DNA from: an uncultured Halanaerobiales bacterium
GTDB taxonomy: Bacteria > Bacillota > Halanaerobiia > Halanaerobiales > M55B127
Assembly (NCBI GenBank): GCA_913055675.1
Contig: CAJXKY010000018.1
Coordinates: 1-43,421 of the forward strand
Length of the DNA stretch: 43,421 nt
Direction of reading: 5' to 3'
The position numbers and the translations under genes were made by a program. Position 1 is the stretch's first letter. Each line of letters begins with the position of its first letter. This document shows, piece after piece, positions 35,276 through 43,409 of this stretch. A model generated the notes under the pieces. It had not been told where the DNA came from. It worked only from the letters and a program-made list of their open reading frames with translations, and did not search any database.

Positions 35276-35309
35276 AAAAAGCCTATCTGAAAAGAAAGAT
35301 AGGCTTTTT
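35276..35309. terminator. Rho-independent terminator after phoU
   Basis: GCCTATCT (35281-35288) pairs with AGATAGGC (35297-35304), flanked by an A-run and a T-run, so it can work in both directions. It stands between phoU and the hydantoinase gene on the minus strand; no separate promoter for the latter was evident in the remaining 30 bases. Confidence 0.88.
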
Positions 35310-35334
35310 TTAAAAAATTACTATGTGATATATG

Positions 35335-35988
35335 TTAATATTTTGTTCTTTTCTTTGTTAATATAAAGATCGTTTCTTCCCCAATATTGGTTGCATGGTC
35401 ACCAATTCTTTCTAAAGATTTAGCAACATTTGTAAAACTGAAAACTTGGTTGATATTTTCTAGGTCTTCTTTTTTACTTATTAATTTTAAATTCTTATTA
35501 TATATTTGTTCGTAAATATTATCAACTCTTTCGTCCTGCCTACAAGCAGCTTCAGCTAAATCAGCATTTTTAGTGATAAAAGCTTCCAATACAACATCCA
35601 ACATATCTTTAACAATATTTGCTAATTCAGGTATCATTACAAGAGATTGTAAATACTCTTCGTTCTTCAATTCAAGTACTATCTCTGCAATATTTGTAGC
35701 ATGATCGGCAATTCTTTCAAGATCGCTTGCAATCTTAACTAAAGCGATACTATACTGAATATCACTCATGAGGGGTTTATCGAGAGATAATAATCTGGAT
35801 ACTTCTTCTTCAATAGTAACTTGGTAATTATCCATTACATCATCTCTATTAATTACATCCCAGGCTAGATCTCCATTTTTTTCGTCAAGTGCATTAATAG
35901 CGTTTTGCAACATTTCTTCAGCAACTTCGCTCATGTTACTTAGATCGTCAAGTAGTTGTTTTCTTTTTTGCTCATAAACCTGTTCCAT
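35335..35988 (-). CDS. phoU: PhoU-family phosphate signalling protein
   Basis: PhoU proteins link the Pst phosphate transporter to the PhoR sensor. The 217-residue, all-helical protein has two three-helix repeats, each with the metal-binding pattern: ALVKIASDLERIADHATNIA and TNVAKSLERIGDHATNIGEE. Both E-R-I-x-D-H-A-T-N motifs are intact. Neither pst nor phoR genes are adjacent, so it stands apart from its usual operon. Confidence 0.95.
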   Translation of the reverse strand: MEQVYEQKRKQLLDDLSNMSEVAEEMLQNAINALDEKNGDLAWDVINRDDVMDNYQVTIEEEVSRLLSLDKPLMSDIQYSIALVKIASDLERIADHATNIAEIVLELKNEEYLQSLVMIPELANIVKDMLDVVLEAFITKNADLAEAACRQDERVDNIYEQIYNKNLKLISKKEDLENINQVFSFTNVAKSLERIGDHATNIGEETIFILTKKRTKY

Positions 35989-36082
35989 ATAGATACTTCA
36001 GCCCCTTCTTTTAAAATATTTTCCTTTTATTATATATTCTCTATCAGGTGGTAAATTCCTCCCTGATTTATCTTCAATATTA

Positions 36083-36745
36083 TTAATTATATATTTTAAT
36101 ACCCTTTTTCAATACCGAAATATAATCTTCTAAAATTTCTTCTAATTCATTTTCCTCAATTGGCATTTCCTTTTTGTTTTCATTAATAAGTTCGCGATAG
36201 GAAAAATTATATGTCTTTGAAATAAAATCTATTAACGAAATTGACGTCCTGCTAATTAAAAAGGACAAAAAACTGCTGTCTATATCGTTACGGATATTAT
36301 TTTGTTGTTGTCCTTTTATTATATAGTTTTCAAAAAAATCATCAGATTTATTCTTTAATTGAAAACTTATATCACCTATTCCTTCAATAATATTTTCATT
36401 CATAGCATTAATTATCATTTTTGAATATTTAGGATGGGTTAAATCGAATTTAGCTCCTACTAAATGTATCTCCTTTATCATTTCAAAAAAACTTTTATCT
36501 TCTCCCGAAATATTATCTCTAATATAGTTTAATTTTTTTTCACTTGCGGTATTTAAAAGATACATATAAAGATCATTTTTATTATCAAAATACTGGTACA
36601 TGCTACCTTTTGAAATATCCGCTTTTTTGACTATAGAATTTATGGATGCCGAATTATAATCATTAATGGCAAATTCCTTTAAAGCAATTTCATATATTAA
36701 ATTTTGTTTATCGTCATTTAAATTGAAAAAAGTTTCCTTAGGCAT
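36083..36745 (-). CDS. TetR-family transcriptional regulator
   Basis: The N-terminal helix-turn-helix is clear: YEIALKEFAINDYNSASINS and IVKKADISKGSMYQYFDNK, with the FxNK end typical of TetR. The C-terminal ligand-binding region is helical and unassigned. I start at ATG 36745, nine bases after GGGGG, rather than at ATG 36754, which touches the SD. It is divergent from a small membrane protein; four operator-like repeats lie between them and overlap both promoters, so it very probably represses itself and that gene. Confidence 0.92.
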   Translation of the reverse strand: MPKETFFNLNDDKQNLIYEIALKEFAINDYNSASINSIVKKADISKGSMYQYFDNKNDLYMYLLNTASEKKLNYIRDNISGEDKSFFEMIKEIHLVGAKFDLTHPKYSKMIINAMNENIIEGIGDISFQLKNKSDDFFENYIIKGQQQNNIRNDIDSSFLSFLISRTSISLIDFISKTYNFSYRELINENKKEMPIEENELEEILEDYISVLKKGIKIYN

Positions 36746-36782
36746 TAAATTCATCCCCCAATATATTGACTATGTGGTCATA

Positions 36783-36811
36783 ATTATAATATTTTAAATA
36801 TGGTTTGTCAA
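36783..36811 (-). promoter_or_regulatory. consensus sigma-A promoter of tetR
   Basis: On the minus strand TTGACA (36806-36811), 17 bases and TATAAT (36783-36788), an exact consensus promoter with the operator at 36768-36779 immediately downstream. Confidence 0.85.
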
Positions 36812-36831
36812 TAAATTATGACCACCTGGTC

Positions 36832-36860
36832 TTGACAATTTATTTCCATTATGGTAGAAT
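36832..36860 (+). promoter_or_regulatory. sigma-A promoter of the small membrane protein
   Basis: TTGACA (36832-36837), 17 bases and TAGAAT (36855-36860). Operator copies abut it on both sides, which points to tight repression. Confidence 0.85.
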
Positions 36861-36941
36861 GTGACTACTAAGTCATGTGACTGGGTAGTCTAATTTTATT
36901 TTCCGGATTATCACAAATCAAAAGTAAAAGGTGGAATGAAA

Positions 36942-37340
36942 ATGTTATTTGAGTTAATTAGCATTATATTAGGAACAACAGCCTTAATCAAAGGCCTTGC
37001 AGGAATTTTTATACATGATAAATTATATGGATGGGCAGAAAGTCATTATTCAAAAAAAGAAAAATCTAGAACAATATACCTATTCTTAGTATATGCATTT
37101 TTAATGTTAGCGATTACATTTTATGCAACAATTTATCAATATACTGCTTACGGCTGGATTTTAACAATATTTATAAGTGTTATGTCACTTAAAACGATAG
37201 GTTTGATATTCAATTGGGAAAAAACTTCACAAAAGCTTGTTGCCTTTATTAAACATGATGGAAAAAAAATATGGCTATTAGATATACTCGTTATTTTCTT
37301 AAGTATGATATTTTTCAGTTTAGCATTTTTCGTTTATTAA
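36942..37340 (+). CDS. small four-helix membrane protein, TetR-regulated, function unknown
   Basis: About 132 residues with four hydrophobic segments: near the N-terminus (LFELISIILGTTALIKGL), around residues 45-65, 70-90 and at the C-terminal end. I do not recognise the family. ATG 36942 is preferred because AAAGGTGG lies seven bases upstream; ATG 36936 is too close. It is divergent from the TetR gene and is its most likely target. Such pairs often concern membrane stress or efflux, but this has no efflux-pump signature. Confidence 0.75.
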   Translation: MLFELISIILGTTALIKGLAGIFIHDKLYGWAESHYSKKEKSRTIYLFLVYAFLMLAITFYATIYQYTAYGWILTIFISVMSLKTIGLIFNWEKTSQKLVAFIKHDGKKIWLLDILVIFLSMIFFSLAFFVY

Positions 37341-37356
37341 AATAGTTATACAGCCC

Positions 37357-38244
37357 TTACAATTCAGGAGGTCTACCCCCAATTTTTTTAACACATTTAA
37401 AAGCCACTTCATTAGCTTTTTCTGCAGCTGATTGTAGAATACCATTATTAAGATAATCCGCAAGAAAGGCTGCAGTAAAAGCATCTCCCGCCCCAGTAGT
37501 ATCTCCATCAGCTAATTTTCTTTTCTGTTTGATCTTTTTAATAAAATCTTGATTTCCAATATAGCAACCCTCTTCTCCTAATTTTAGTACTACATTTTTA
37601 TAATAATTTAATAATACATGTACAATCTTTTCTGGATCTTCTTCATTTGCTAAGACTCTACCTTCATCTATATTTGGAAAACAAAAATCAACACCCTTGG
37701 TTTGGTTTAAAATATTTTGGGTACCATAACTATTCAGACCAGAATAAGAAGAAGGATCAAAAGATACCTTAATATTATTTTGTTTAGCTTTTTTAATTGT
37801 TTTTATTGAAGTCTCTTCCATGTTCTTACCACCAAAAAAGCTGTACCCTCCTAAATGTAAATGCTCAATACCTTTAAAATAATCATTTGTTATATCTTCG
37901 GGAGAAAAATCAAGATTTGCACCTCGATCTGTTACCATGGTTCTATCTCCTGACTTACTTAGCAATATAACAATACGACCTGTTTCTTTATTTTTACTTA
38001 CTAAATTAATAAAATCTATTTTTGTATTTTGAAACTGTTTCTTCAGATAATCAACTATAAAATCACCACCGGTCTTAGCTACAAACCTAACCGGTTGTTC
38101 TAAATAATCCAGCCAGTATGAAAAGTTAGCAGCTGACCCTCCACCTTCAAAATGAATATCAGACTCACTATCTGTATTAAAGTTAATATCTTCCCTTAAA
38201 TTAACAATTATATCTAAATTTATATCACCTAATACTAATATCAT
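37357..38244 (-). CDS. psuK: PfkB-family pseudouridine kinase
   Basis: PsuK phosphorylates pseudouridine to pseudouridine 5'-phosphate. The 295-residue protein has the PfkB N-terminal GGGSAANFSYW region and the C-terminal ATP/catalytic signature DGDTTGAGDAFTAAFLADYL, with the catalytic aspartate in GAGD. The specific assignment rests on its position one base after psuG; PfkB kinases are hard to separate by sequence alone. It meets the small membrane protein gene tail to tail with only 16 bases between stops. Confidence 0.85.
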   Translation of the reverse strand: MILVLGDINLDIIVNLREDINFNTDSESDIHFEGGGSAANFSYWLDYLEQPVRFVAKTGGDFIVDYLKKQFQNTKIDFINLVSKNKETGRIVILLSKSGDRTMVTDRGANLDFSPEDITNDYFKGIEHLHLGGYSFFGGKNMEETSIKTIKKAKQNNIKVSFDPSSYSGLNSYGTQNILNQTKGVDFCFPNIDEGRVLANEEDPEKIVHVLLNYYKNVVLKLGEEGCYIGNQDFIKKIKQKRKLADGDTTGAGDAFTAAFLADYLNNGILQSAAEKANEVAFKCVKKIGGRPPEL

Positions 38245-38245
38245 T

Positions 38246-39160
38246 TTAATAATTTCCCTTTAACTTTTTAGCAATATTACAACCTACCCTAAGATTGTTT
38301 TTTACAAGAGAAACATTGGTATCTACACTCCTACCATCAGTTTTTTCTTTAATTCTATCTAATAGGTAAGGAGTTATATTTTTACCTTTCACTTCTTTTT
38401 GTTCTACTTCCTGAGTTAGTTCATCAATAATTTTATTAAATTCCTTTTCATTAAGTTCATCTTCTTTTGATATTGGAACAGTAACCAAAATACCATTTTT
38501 ATTTTCTAATAACCTATTACTCTTGATTATACTAGATACTTCTTCAGCGTTCTCAACCATATAATCAACTTCTAAACCACTATCTCTTACATAAAATGCT
38601 GGTAATTTATTTGTCTGATAACCTAATACAGGTACACCTTTTGACTCTAAAACCTCTTTGGTTTTAGGTAAATCCAAAACAGATTTTGCACCAGCGCAAA
38701 CAACTGTAACTGGATACTGGGAAAGAGCCTTTAAATCAGCTGAAATATCGAATGTTTCTTCAGCCTTCCTATGAACTCCGCCAATACCACCAGTAACAAA
38801 AACATCAATACCAGCTAGATAAGAAATCTGCATGGTAGCTGCCACAGTTGTAGCCCCGTTCAGTTTTTTAGCTAATATTACTGGTAAGTCCCTTAAACTT
38901 GCCTTTTTTATATCATCTGACTGACCAATAAACTCTATTTCCTCTTTAGTTAGTCCCACCTTTAACTTGCCATCAATAATTGCAATTGTTGCTGGTACTA
39001 CCCCAACTTCTCTTGCTTGTTCTTCTAACTTTAAAGCTAATTCAATATTATCAGGATAAGGAAAACCGTGTGCTATTATTGTCGACTCCAAAGCAACAAT
39101 AGTTTTATCTTCATTTATGGCATTTTGAACTTCTTTGGAATAACTTAAAATACTTTCCAT
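38246..39160 (-). CDS. psuG: pseudouridine-5'-phosphate glycosidase
   Basis: PsuG breaks the C-C glycosidic bond of pseudouridine 5'-phosphate to give uracil and ribose 5-phosphate. The 304-residue protein shows VALESTIIAHGFPYPDNIE, NGATTVAATMQISYLAGIDV, TGGIGGVHR and VCAGAKSVLDLPKT, holding the Glu, Lys, His and Lys residues used in the YeiN mechanism. Upstream gene of a two-gene operon with psuK; promoter at 39211-39238. Confidence 0.97.
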   Translation of the reverse strand: MESILSYSKEVQNAINEDKTIVALESTIIAHGFPYPDNIELALKLEEQAREVGVVPATIAIIDGKLKVGLTKEEIEFIGQSDDIKKASLRDLPVILAKKLNGATTVAATMQISYLAGIDVFVTGGIGGVHRKAEETFDISADLKALSQYPVTVVCAGAKSVLDLPKTKEVLESKGVPVLGYQTNKLPAFYVRDSGLEVDYMVENAEEVSSIIKSNRLLENKNGILVTVPISKEDELNEKEFNKIIDELTQEVEQKEVKGKNITPYLLDRIKEKTDGRSVDTNVSLVKNNLRVGCNIAKKLKGNY

Positions 39161-39210
39161 TATAGATCATCCTTTCTAATTTAACTAATTATTAATTATG
39201 ATATATTATA

Positions 39211-39238
39211 ATTATATCCTACCATATTATTTAAACAA
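39211..39238 (-). promoter_or_regulatory. predicted psuG promoter
   Basis: On the minus strand TTGTTT (39233-39238), 16 bases and TATAAT (39211-39216). The 279-base gap 39161-39439 holds this promoter and, on the other strand, the fluoride riboswitch unit. Confidence 0.55.
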
Positions 39239-39278
39239 CAATATCTAATATCCTCTTTAAGATAATAATTGAAAATAG

Positions 39279-39307
39279 TTGATATTATTTTAAACTACTT
39301 ATATAAT
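39279..39307 (+). promoter_or_regulatory. sigma-A promoter of the fluoride riboswitch transcript
   Basis: TTGATA (39279-39284), 17 bases and TATAAT (39302-39307). The start would be near 39314, about ten bases before the aptamer. Confidence 0.75.
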
Positions 39308-39323
39308 AAATGAGAAAATTAAA

Positions 39324-39407
39324 TTAGGTGATGGAGTTCACCTTTAACTGTCAGATAATCTGACTAATGGCTCCTGTTTGGTCTATTAGGCTAAGCAGGG
39401 GCTTTTT
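39324..39407 (+). promoter_or_regulatory. fluoride riboswitch with terminator
   Basis: The aptamer shows GGTGATGGAGTTCACC, then a variable hairpin (GTCAGATAATCTGAC) and TAATGGCTCCTG, the conserved parts of the crcB motif. The 3' half GGCTCCTG (39369-39376) can alternatively pair with CAGGGGCT (39396-39403), followed by a T-run, giving an intrinsic terminator. Fluoride binding would therefore turn on transcription of the crcB remnant downstream. Confidence 0.92.
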
Positions 39408-39439
39408 ATATGTCGTAAATTTTAAGGAGGTATTATATA

Positions 39440-39785
39440 TTGAAATTACTTTATATAGGAATTGGAGGATTTATGGGGGCAAGTTGTCGTTATCTTTTAA
39501 CCAAATGGATAGAAATCAATTGGGAATCTCTACTTCCAAATGGTACTCTTGTGGTTAATGCAATTGGTTCTTTTCTTTTAGGATTTTTAATGATAGTTTT
39601 TGTTGAAAAGTTAACTGGTTTAGGCAATTTTAAAATTCTTTTAACTACTGGTTTTTTAGGAGCTTTGAAAAAATGAAGTTAATAGAAGATAAAAGTTATC
39701 TAATGGCAGGTATTAATATATTTAGTAATTTTCATTAGGATTACTAGCGGTAATGCTCGGCATTTTCGCTGCTAGATTTGTTTAG
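39440..39785 (+). pseudogene. crcB: broken crcB fluoride channel (Fluc)
   Basis: The TTG start with AAGGAGG nine bases upstream and the first 76 or so residues (IGGFMGASCRYLLTKW, NAIGSFLLGF, TTGFLGA) are normal CrcB. The frame then ends at TGA 39674-39676. The remainder reads on in two other frames: MKLIEDKSYLMAGINIFSNF from 39673, and SLGLLAVMLGIFAARFV from 39732 to the TAG at 39783-39785. About ten codons that should encode the conserved FTTFSTFSYE stretch are missing, and a second one-base shift lies in a T-run near 39729-39732. No second crcB copy is present in the window. Confidence 0.88.
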
Positions 39786-39797
39786 TTAAGATTTAAT

Positions 39798-39829
39798 AAA
39801 AAAGCAGCCCAAAAAGGACTGCTTTTTTT
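39798..39829. terminator. bidirectional Rho-independent terminator
   Basis: AGCAGCCC and GGACTGCT pair (one mismatch) around five As, flanked by an A-run and a T-run. It serves both the crcB remnant (plus) and the ABC permease operon (minus). Confidence 0.85.
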
Positions 39830-39836
39830 ATATATA

Positions 39837-40751
39837 TTATTCTCGACTATATGGTTTTCCTAGTGCAGCTGGAAATTCAACCTTTTTATTGAATAACCAC
39901 ATAATTAGTAGAACCGAGATAAAGGGTAACATCAGTAAGAACTGATAAGGAAACATTGAAGCACCAAGCTGTTGTTGGAAAGAAATTACTTCAATAGCAG
40001 CAAATATAAATGAACCTAGAAGCGCTCTCTCTGGACGCCAACTGGCAAATATAGCAATTCCTATTGCCATAAATCCTCTACCATTTGAGATATTAGTTGT
40101 ATATGTTCCTGTAACAACCAAGGGTAAATATGCTCCAGCAAGTCCCATAAACATACCACCAATAATAGTAGTTACATATCTACGTAATTTTACATTGATT
40201 CCTACAACATCTGCTGCCTTAGGATCTTCACCTATAGCTCTTGTTTCAAGCCCAATCCTGGTGTGATAAAATATATAAAAAGCTATAAACACTGCAATAT
40301 ATGTGAAATATACTATTACATCTTGATTGAAAATCGCAGATATTATGGGGATATTAGATAAGCCAGGAATTCTGATATCAGGAACTCGTGGTGCTTCTGG
40401 TGCAAATAATTGTACACCAATAGCTGTCTTGTATAATAAGTCAGATAAACCGGTACCTAAGATAACCAATGTAATACCTAATATAAACTGACTAATTTTA
40501 AGTTTCTCATGTATATATATCAAAATTAAAGCAAATAATCCACCCATTAAAGCACCTACTACAAAGCCCATAAACCAGCTCCCGGTCTGATAGGCTGCAA
40601 TAAATCCAGCCGAAGCAGAAGCAAGCATTATTCCTTCACCGGAAATATTAAATACTCCTGTTCTACCACCGATTACAATTCCAAGACTGGCCAGGGCATA
40701 GATGCTGGTATATGAAATTATCTGTGTAAGCATTTCTGTAAGTTGACCCAC
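39837..40751 (-). CDS. nucleoside/simple-sugar ABC transporter permease (NupQ type)
   Basis: This is a polytopic permease of the BmpA-linked nucleoside/sugar group, with about eight membrane segments. Marks are SLGIVIGGRTGVFNISGEGI (the family's NIxxEG motif), the RAIGEDPKAADVVGINV cytoplasmic loop and GLAGAYLPLVVTGTYTTNIS. I prefer GTG 40751, which has AAAGGA nine bases upstream, over ATG 40769, which has no SD. It is the last gene of a three-gene import operon. Confidence 0.88.
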   Translation of the reverse strand: MGQLTEMLTQIISYTSIYALASLGIVIGGRTGVFNISGEGIMLASASAGFIAAYQTGSWFMGFVVGALMGGLFALILIYIHEKLKISQFILGITLVILGTGLSDLLYKTAIGVQLFAPEAPRVPDIRIPGLSNIPIISAIFNQDVIVYFTYIAVFIAFYIFYHTRIGLETRAIGEDPKAADVVGINVKLRRYVTTIIGGMFMGLAGAYLPLVVTGTYTTNISNGRGFMAIGIAIFASWRPERALLGSFIFAAIEVISFQQQLGASMFPYQFLLMLPFISVLLIMWLFNKKVEFPAALGKPYSRE

Positions 40752-40786
40752 ATCAACACTTCCTTTCATAAATTAATATTAATTCT

Positions 40787-41863
40787 TTATTCAATATAAC
40801 TTCCGCCAGCTTGTCTTCTTAATACAACAATCATAAGTACAATTATTGCTTGAGTCAAAAACACAAGTTCAACCGGCACCTGAAGTGTCCTCTGCATAGC
40901 ATCTGCACCAACTAAAAGAATAGAAATAAACATAGCAGAAAGCGGTACACCAAGAGGTTTACCTTGACAAATTAATGCAGTTAGTATACCAAATATTCCG
41001 TATTGGGCACCACTGGTAAGAGCAAAACCTTCAATTAAACGAGAATGTACTCCCATCACTTCTATACCTCCACCAAGACCGCCCATCGCACCAGCGATTA
41101 AGAAGGTAATCATCAGTGTTTTTTTCATCTTTATACCATAAACTGATGAAGCATCTGGATTTATACCAGTAGCCTTAATTTCATAACCTAAAACAGTTTT
41201 GTTCATTAAGTAATATATTGCAATTATTGCAAGGATTACTAACACTATACCAAAATGTATCTGATTAAATACCTTTGGTAACAGAGCTGCTTCCGGTAAT
41301 TTTAAAGTCATCGGATGCCCTGATTGTGGAGCTTTCCAGGGTGCATTAGTTGCAACAAAGTTAACAAAATAAAACGCTATAAAGTTCAACATAATTGTTG
41401 AAATTATTGGATTAATATTATAATATGCTTTAAGAAATCCTGCTATTAGTGCAAACAGTGCTCCAGCCAACATTGCAGATAAAATCAATATTGGTATAAA
41501 AATAATCGCAGGAAGATTAAGTCCGGCTAAACCAATCCCGACAATTGCGGTTATAGTGCCACCAAAGAGCATCTGTCCCCAGCCACCTATGTTGAAAAAT
41601 TTGATTCTAAACGGAATAGCAAATGCATAAGTAGCAAATGTTAAGGGAATGAATTTTTTCAAAGTCTCTACGAAACCTCTTTGTGATGAAAAAGAAGTAA
41701 AAAGTAAAGTTTGATAGGCTTTAGGAATATTATACCCAAGGATTCCAATAATCGCGCCCGAAATACCAAATGCTATCACAAGAGCTAATATATAGGGTTT
41801 AAAACCATTCCAAAACTTCTGCCAGTTGGAATTTTCTTCTATTGTTTTCTCTTCTACAGCCAC
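40787..41863 (-). CDS. nucleoside/simple-sugar ABC transporter permease (NupP type)
   Basis: This is the partner permease, about 358 residues with some nine hydrophobic segments after a charged N-terminus. It shows KFFNIGGWGQMLFGGTITA, a transport-partner loop EIKATGINPDASSVYGIK and GGLGGGIEVMGVHSRLIEG. GTG 41863 lies eight bases after GGAGG, so I reject the TTG at 41878 inside the SD region. The SD overlaps the end of the ATPase gene, so translation is probably coupled. Confidence 0.88.
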   Translation of the reverse strand: MAVEEKTIEENSNWQKFWNGFKPYILALVIAFGISGAIIGILGYNIPKAYQTLLFTSFSSQRGFVETLKKFIPLTFATYAFAIPFRIKFFNIGGWGQMLFGGTITAIVGIGLAGLNLPAIIFIPILILSAMLAGALFALIAGFLKAYYNINPIISTIMLNFIAFYFVNFVATNAPWKAPQSGHPMTLKLPEAALLPKVFNQIHFGIVLVILAIIAIYYLMNKTVLGYEIKATGINPDASSVYGIKMKKTLMITFLIAGAMGGLGGGIEVMGVHSRLIEGFALTSGAQYGIFGILTALICQGKPLGVPLSAMFISILLVGADAMQRTLQVPVELVFLTQAIIVLMIVVLRRQAGGSYIE

Positions 41864-41867
41864 TTTA

Positions 41868-43409
41868 TTAACCTCCAATCATCTTAGAACCAATTTCATA
41901 TTTATCATATTGATCCTGGTTAAATATTTCAATTAATTTACCTTCATGGATTACACCTATTCTATCACTTACTTCCATTAATTCATCAAGATCCTCATTT
42001 ATATATAAAACGGCAGTCCCTTCAGATCTTAATTCGACTAGTCTTTTAAATACAAATTCAACAGATGCCATATCTAAACCTGCAGTCGGGCTGTGAGTTA
42101 CTAGTAAATCTAAATCATTTATTAAAGCCCTTCCAATTACTACTCTTTGAATGTTGCCGCCGGATAATTTTCCAATTTGTTGTTTCTCATCAGGAGTTTT
42201 AACTCCATATTCTTTAATTACATCTTGAGTTTCATCTCTTACTTTTTTCCATTTAATAATTCCATTACTTTGGAATTTTTCTTCTCTTTGATGACCTAAT
42301 AAAACATTATTCACTATATCTCCGCGCCCTAAAATAGATTCTTTTTTTCTATCCTCAGGTATATAAAATACATTTCTATCAAATATCTTATTGGTTGTTA
42401 GACCATTTACTTTCTCACCTAATAAATCAATTTCACCTTCGGTTATATTATTCGGATCAATAATAACCTCTGCTAACTCCTTTTGTCCATTCCCAGAAAT
42501 ACCTGCTATACCAAGTATTTCACCACCGTATATATCAAAAGAAATCGACTTTAAATCAGTCCCATCTTTTTCTTTTGATTTCGCTGATAAATTATTTAAA
42601 CTTAATACAGGCTTTTCTGATTTTTCAACTTCAGGAACATCAATAATTGGTATAGCACTTTCAGTAATATTAATTTCCTGATTTTGGAACATTAATTTTA
42701 CTAAATCTTCTTTGGTAGCATTTGTAGTATCAACAGTTCCTTGCATTACACCACCAGTTAATACACTAGCTCTATCACAAGCCTTTAAAACTTCTTTGAT
42801 TTTATGGGTAATAAATACTATAGTTACTCCATTATTAACCATTTTTCTCAGAGATTTTAAAAGCTGTTCAAATTCCTTTTCAACAAGAGAAGTAGTTGGT
42901 TCATCTAAAATAAGTATATTAGCTCCTCTATAGATTGCTCTTATAATTTCTACCTTCTTTTTAACACCAGCTGGAAGATCTTTAACTTTAGTTCCGAGGG
43001 GGAACTTCAAACCAAAATCATCTTGTAACTGTTTTATCTTTTTTTCTGCTTCTTTTAATTCAAGAGTCATTTTGTTACCCTCAGTACCAAGAATTAAATT
43101 CTCCAAAGCTGTAAATTCAGGAACTAGAGTTGAACTCTGGTGAATCATACCAATTCCATTTCTAATAGAATCTATGGGAGAATTGAAATCAACTTTCTCT
43201 CCTCTTAAATATATATCACCTTCATCTTCTTTATATAATCCGTATAGTACATTCATTAAAGTAGATTTACCTGCTCCATTTTCACCTAAAAGGCCATGAA
43301 TCTCTGCCTTGTTTAGGTCAAAATTAACTTTATCTAAAGCCTGAACTGGACCAAAACTCTTGCTTATATTTTTAGTTTCTAATACTTTTACTTCACTTTT
43401 ATTATCCAT
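41868..43409 (-). CDS. nucleoside/simple-sugar ABC transporter ATP-binding protein (NupO type)
   Basis: This is a duplicated ATPase of 513 residues, as in sugar and nucleoside importers. The first domain has Walker A GENGAGKST and Walker B NILILDEPTTSL, but its signature is LPAGVKKKVEI rather than LSGGQ. The second has a changed Walker A (GISGNGQKE) and a good signature LSGGNIQRVVIGRAL. Such complementary degeneration is normal in this group. The substrate-binding lipoprotein gene (BmpA-like) would be expected upstream, past the window end. With psuKG nearby, a nucleoside such as pseudouridine is a plausible substrate (inference). Confidence 0.92.
   Translation of the reverse strand: MDNKSEVKVLETKNISKSFGPVQALDKVNFDLNKAEIHGLLGENGAGKSTLMNVLYGLYKEDEGDIYLRGEKVDFNSPIDSIRNGIGMIHQSSTLVPEFTALENLILGTEGNKMTLELKEAEKKIKQLQDDFGLKFPLGTKVKDLPAGVKKKVEIIRAIYRGANILILDEPTTSLVEKEFEQLLKSLRKMVNNGVTIVFITHKIKEVLKACDRASVLTGGVMQGTVDTTNATKEDLVKLMFQNQEINITESAIPIIDVPEVEKSEKPVLSLNNLSAKSKEKDGTDLKSISFDIYGGEILGIAGISGNGQKELAEVIIDPNNITEGEIDLLGEKVNGLTTNKIFDRNVFYIPEDRKKESILGRGDIVNNVLLGHQREEKFQSNGIIKWKKVRDETQDVIKEYGVKTPDEKQQIGKLSGGNIQRVVIGRALINDLDLLVTHSPTAGLDMASVEFVFKRLVELRSEGTAVLYINEDLDELMEVSDRIGVIHEGKLIEIFNQDQYDKYEIGSKMIGG

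Larger units (their letters stand above)
36768..36890. promoter_or_regulatory. four TetR operator copies in a divergent promoter region
   Basis: Four 12-base near-palindromes fit GACYANNTRGTC: GACTATGTGGTC (36768-36779), GACCACCTGGTC (36820-36831), GACTACTAAGTC (36863-36874) and GACTGGGTAGTC (36879-36890). The first follows the tetR -10 element; the second touches the -35 region of the rightward promoter and lies upstream of the leftward one; the last two lie just after the rightward -10. Confidence 0.8.

Noticed and set aside
36034..36058. Hairpin ATCAGG/CCTGAT after the TetR gene as a terminator
   Set aside because: The stem is only six pairs with internal mismatches beyond it and no T-run follows; support is too weak for a feature.
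39367..39558. A 63-codon plus-strand frame across the fluoride riboswitch
   Set aside because: It overlaps the aptamer, terminator and crcB in another frame, and is a chance reading frame.
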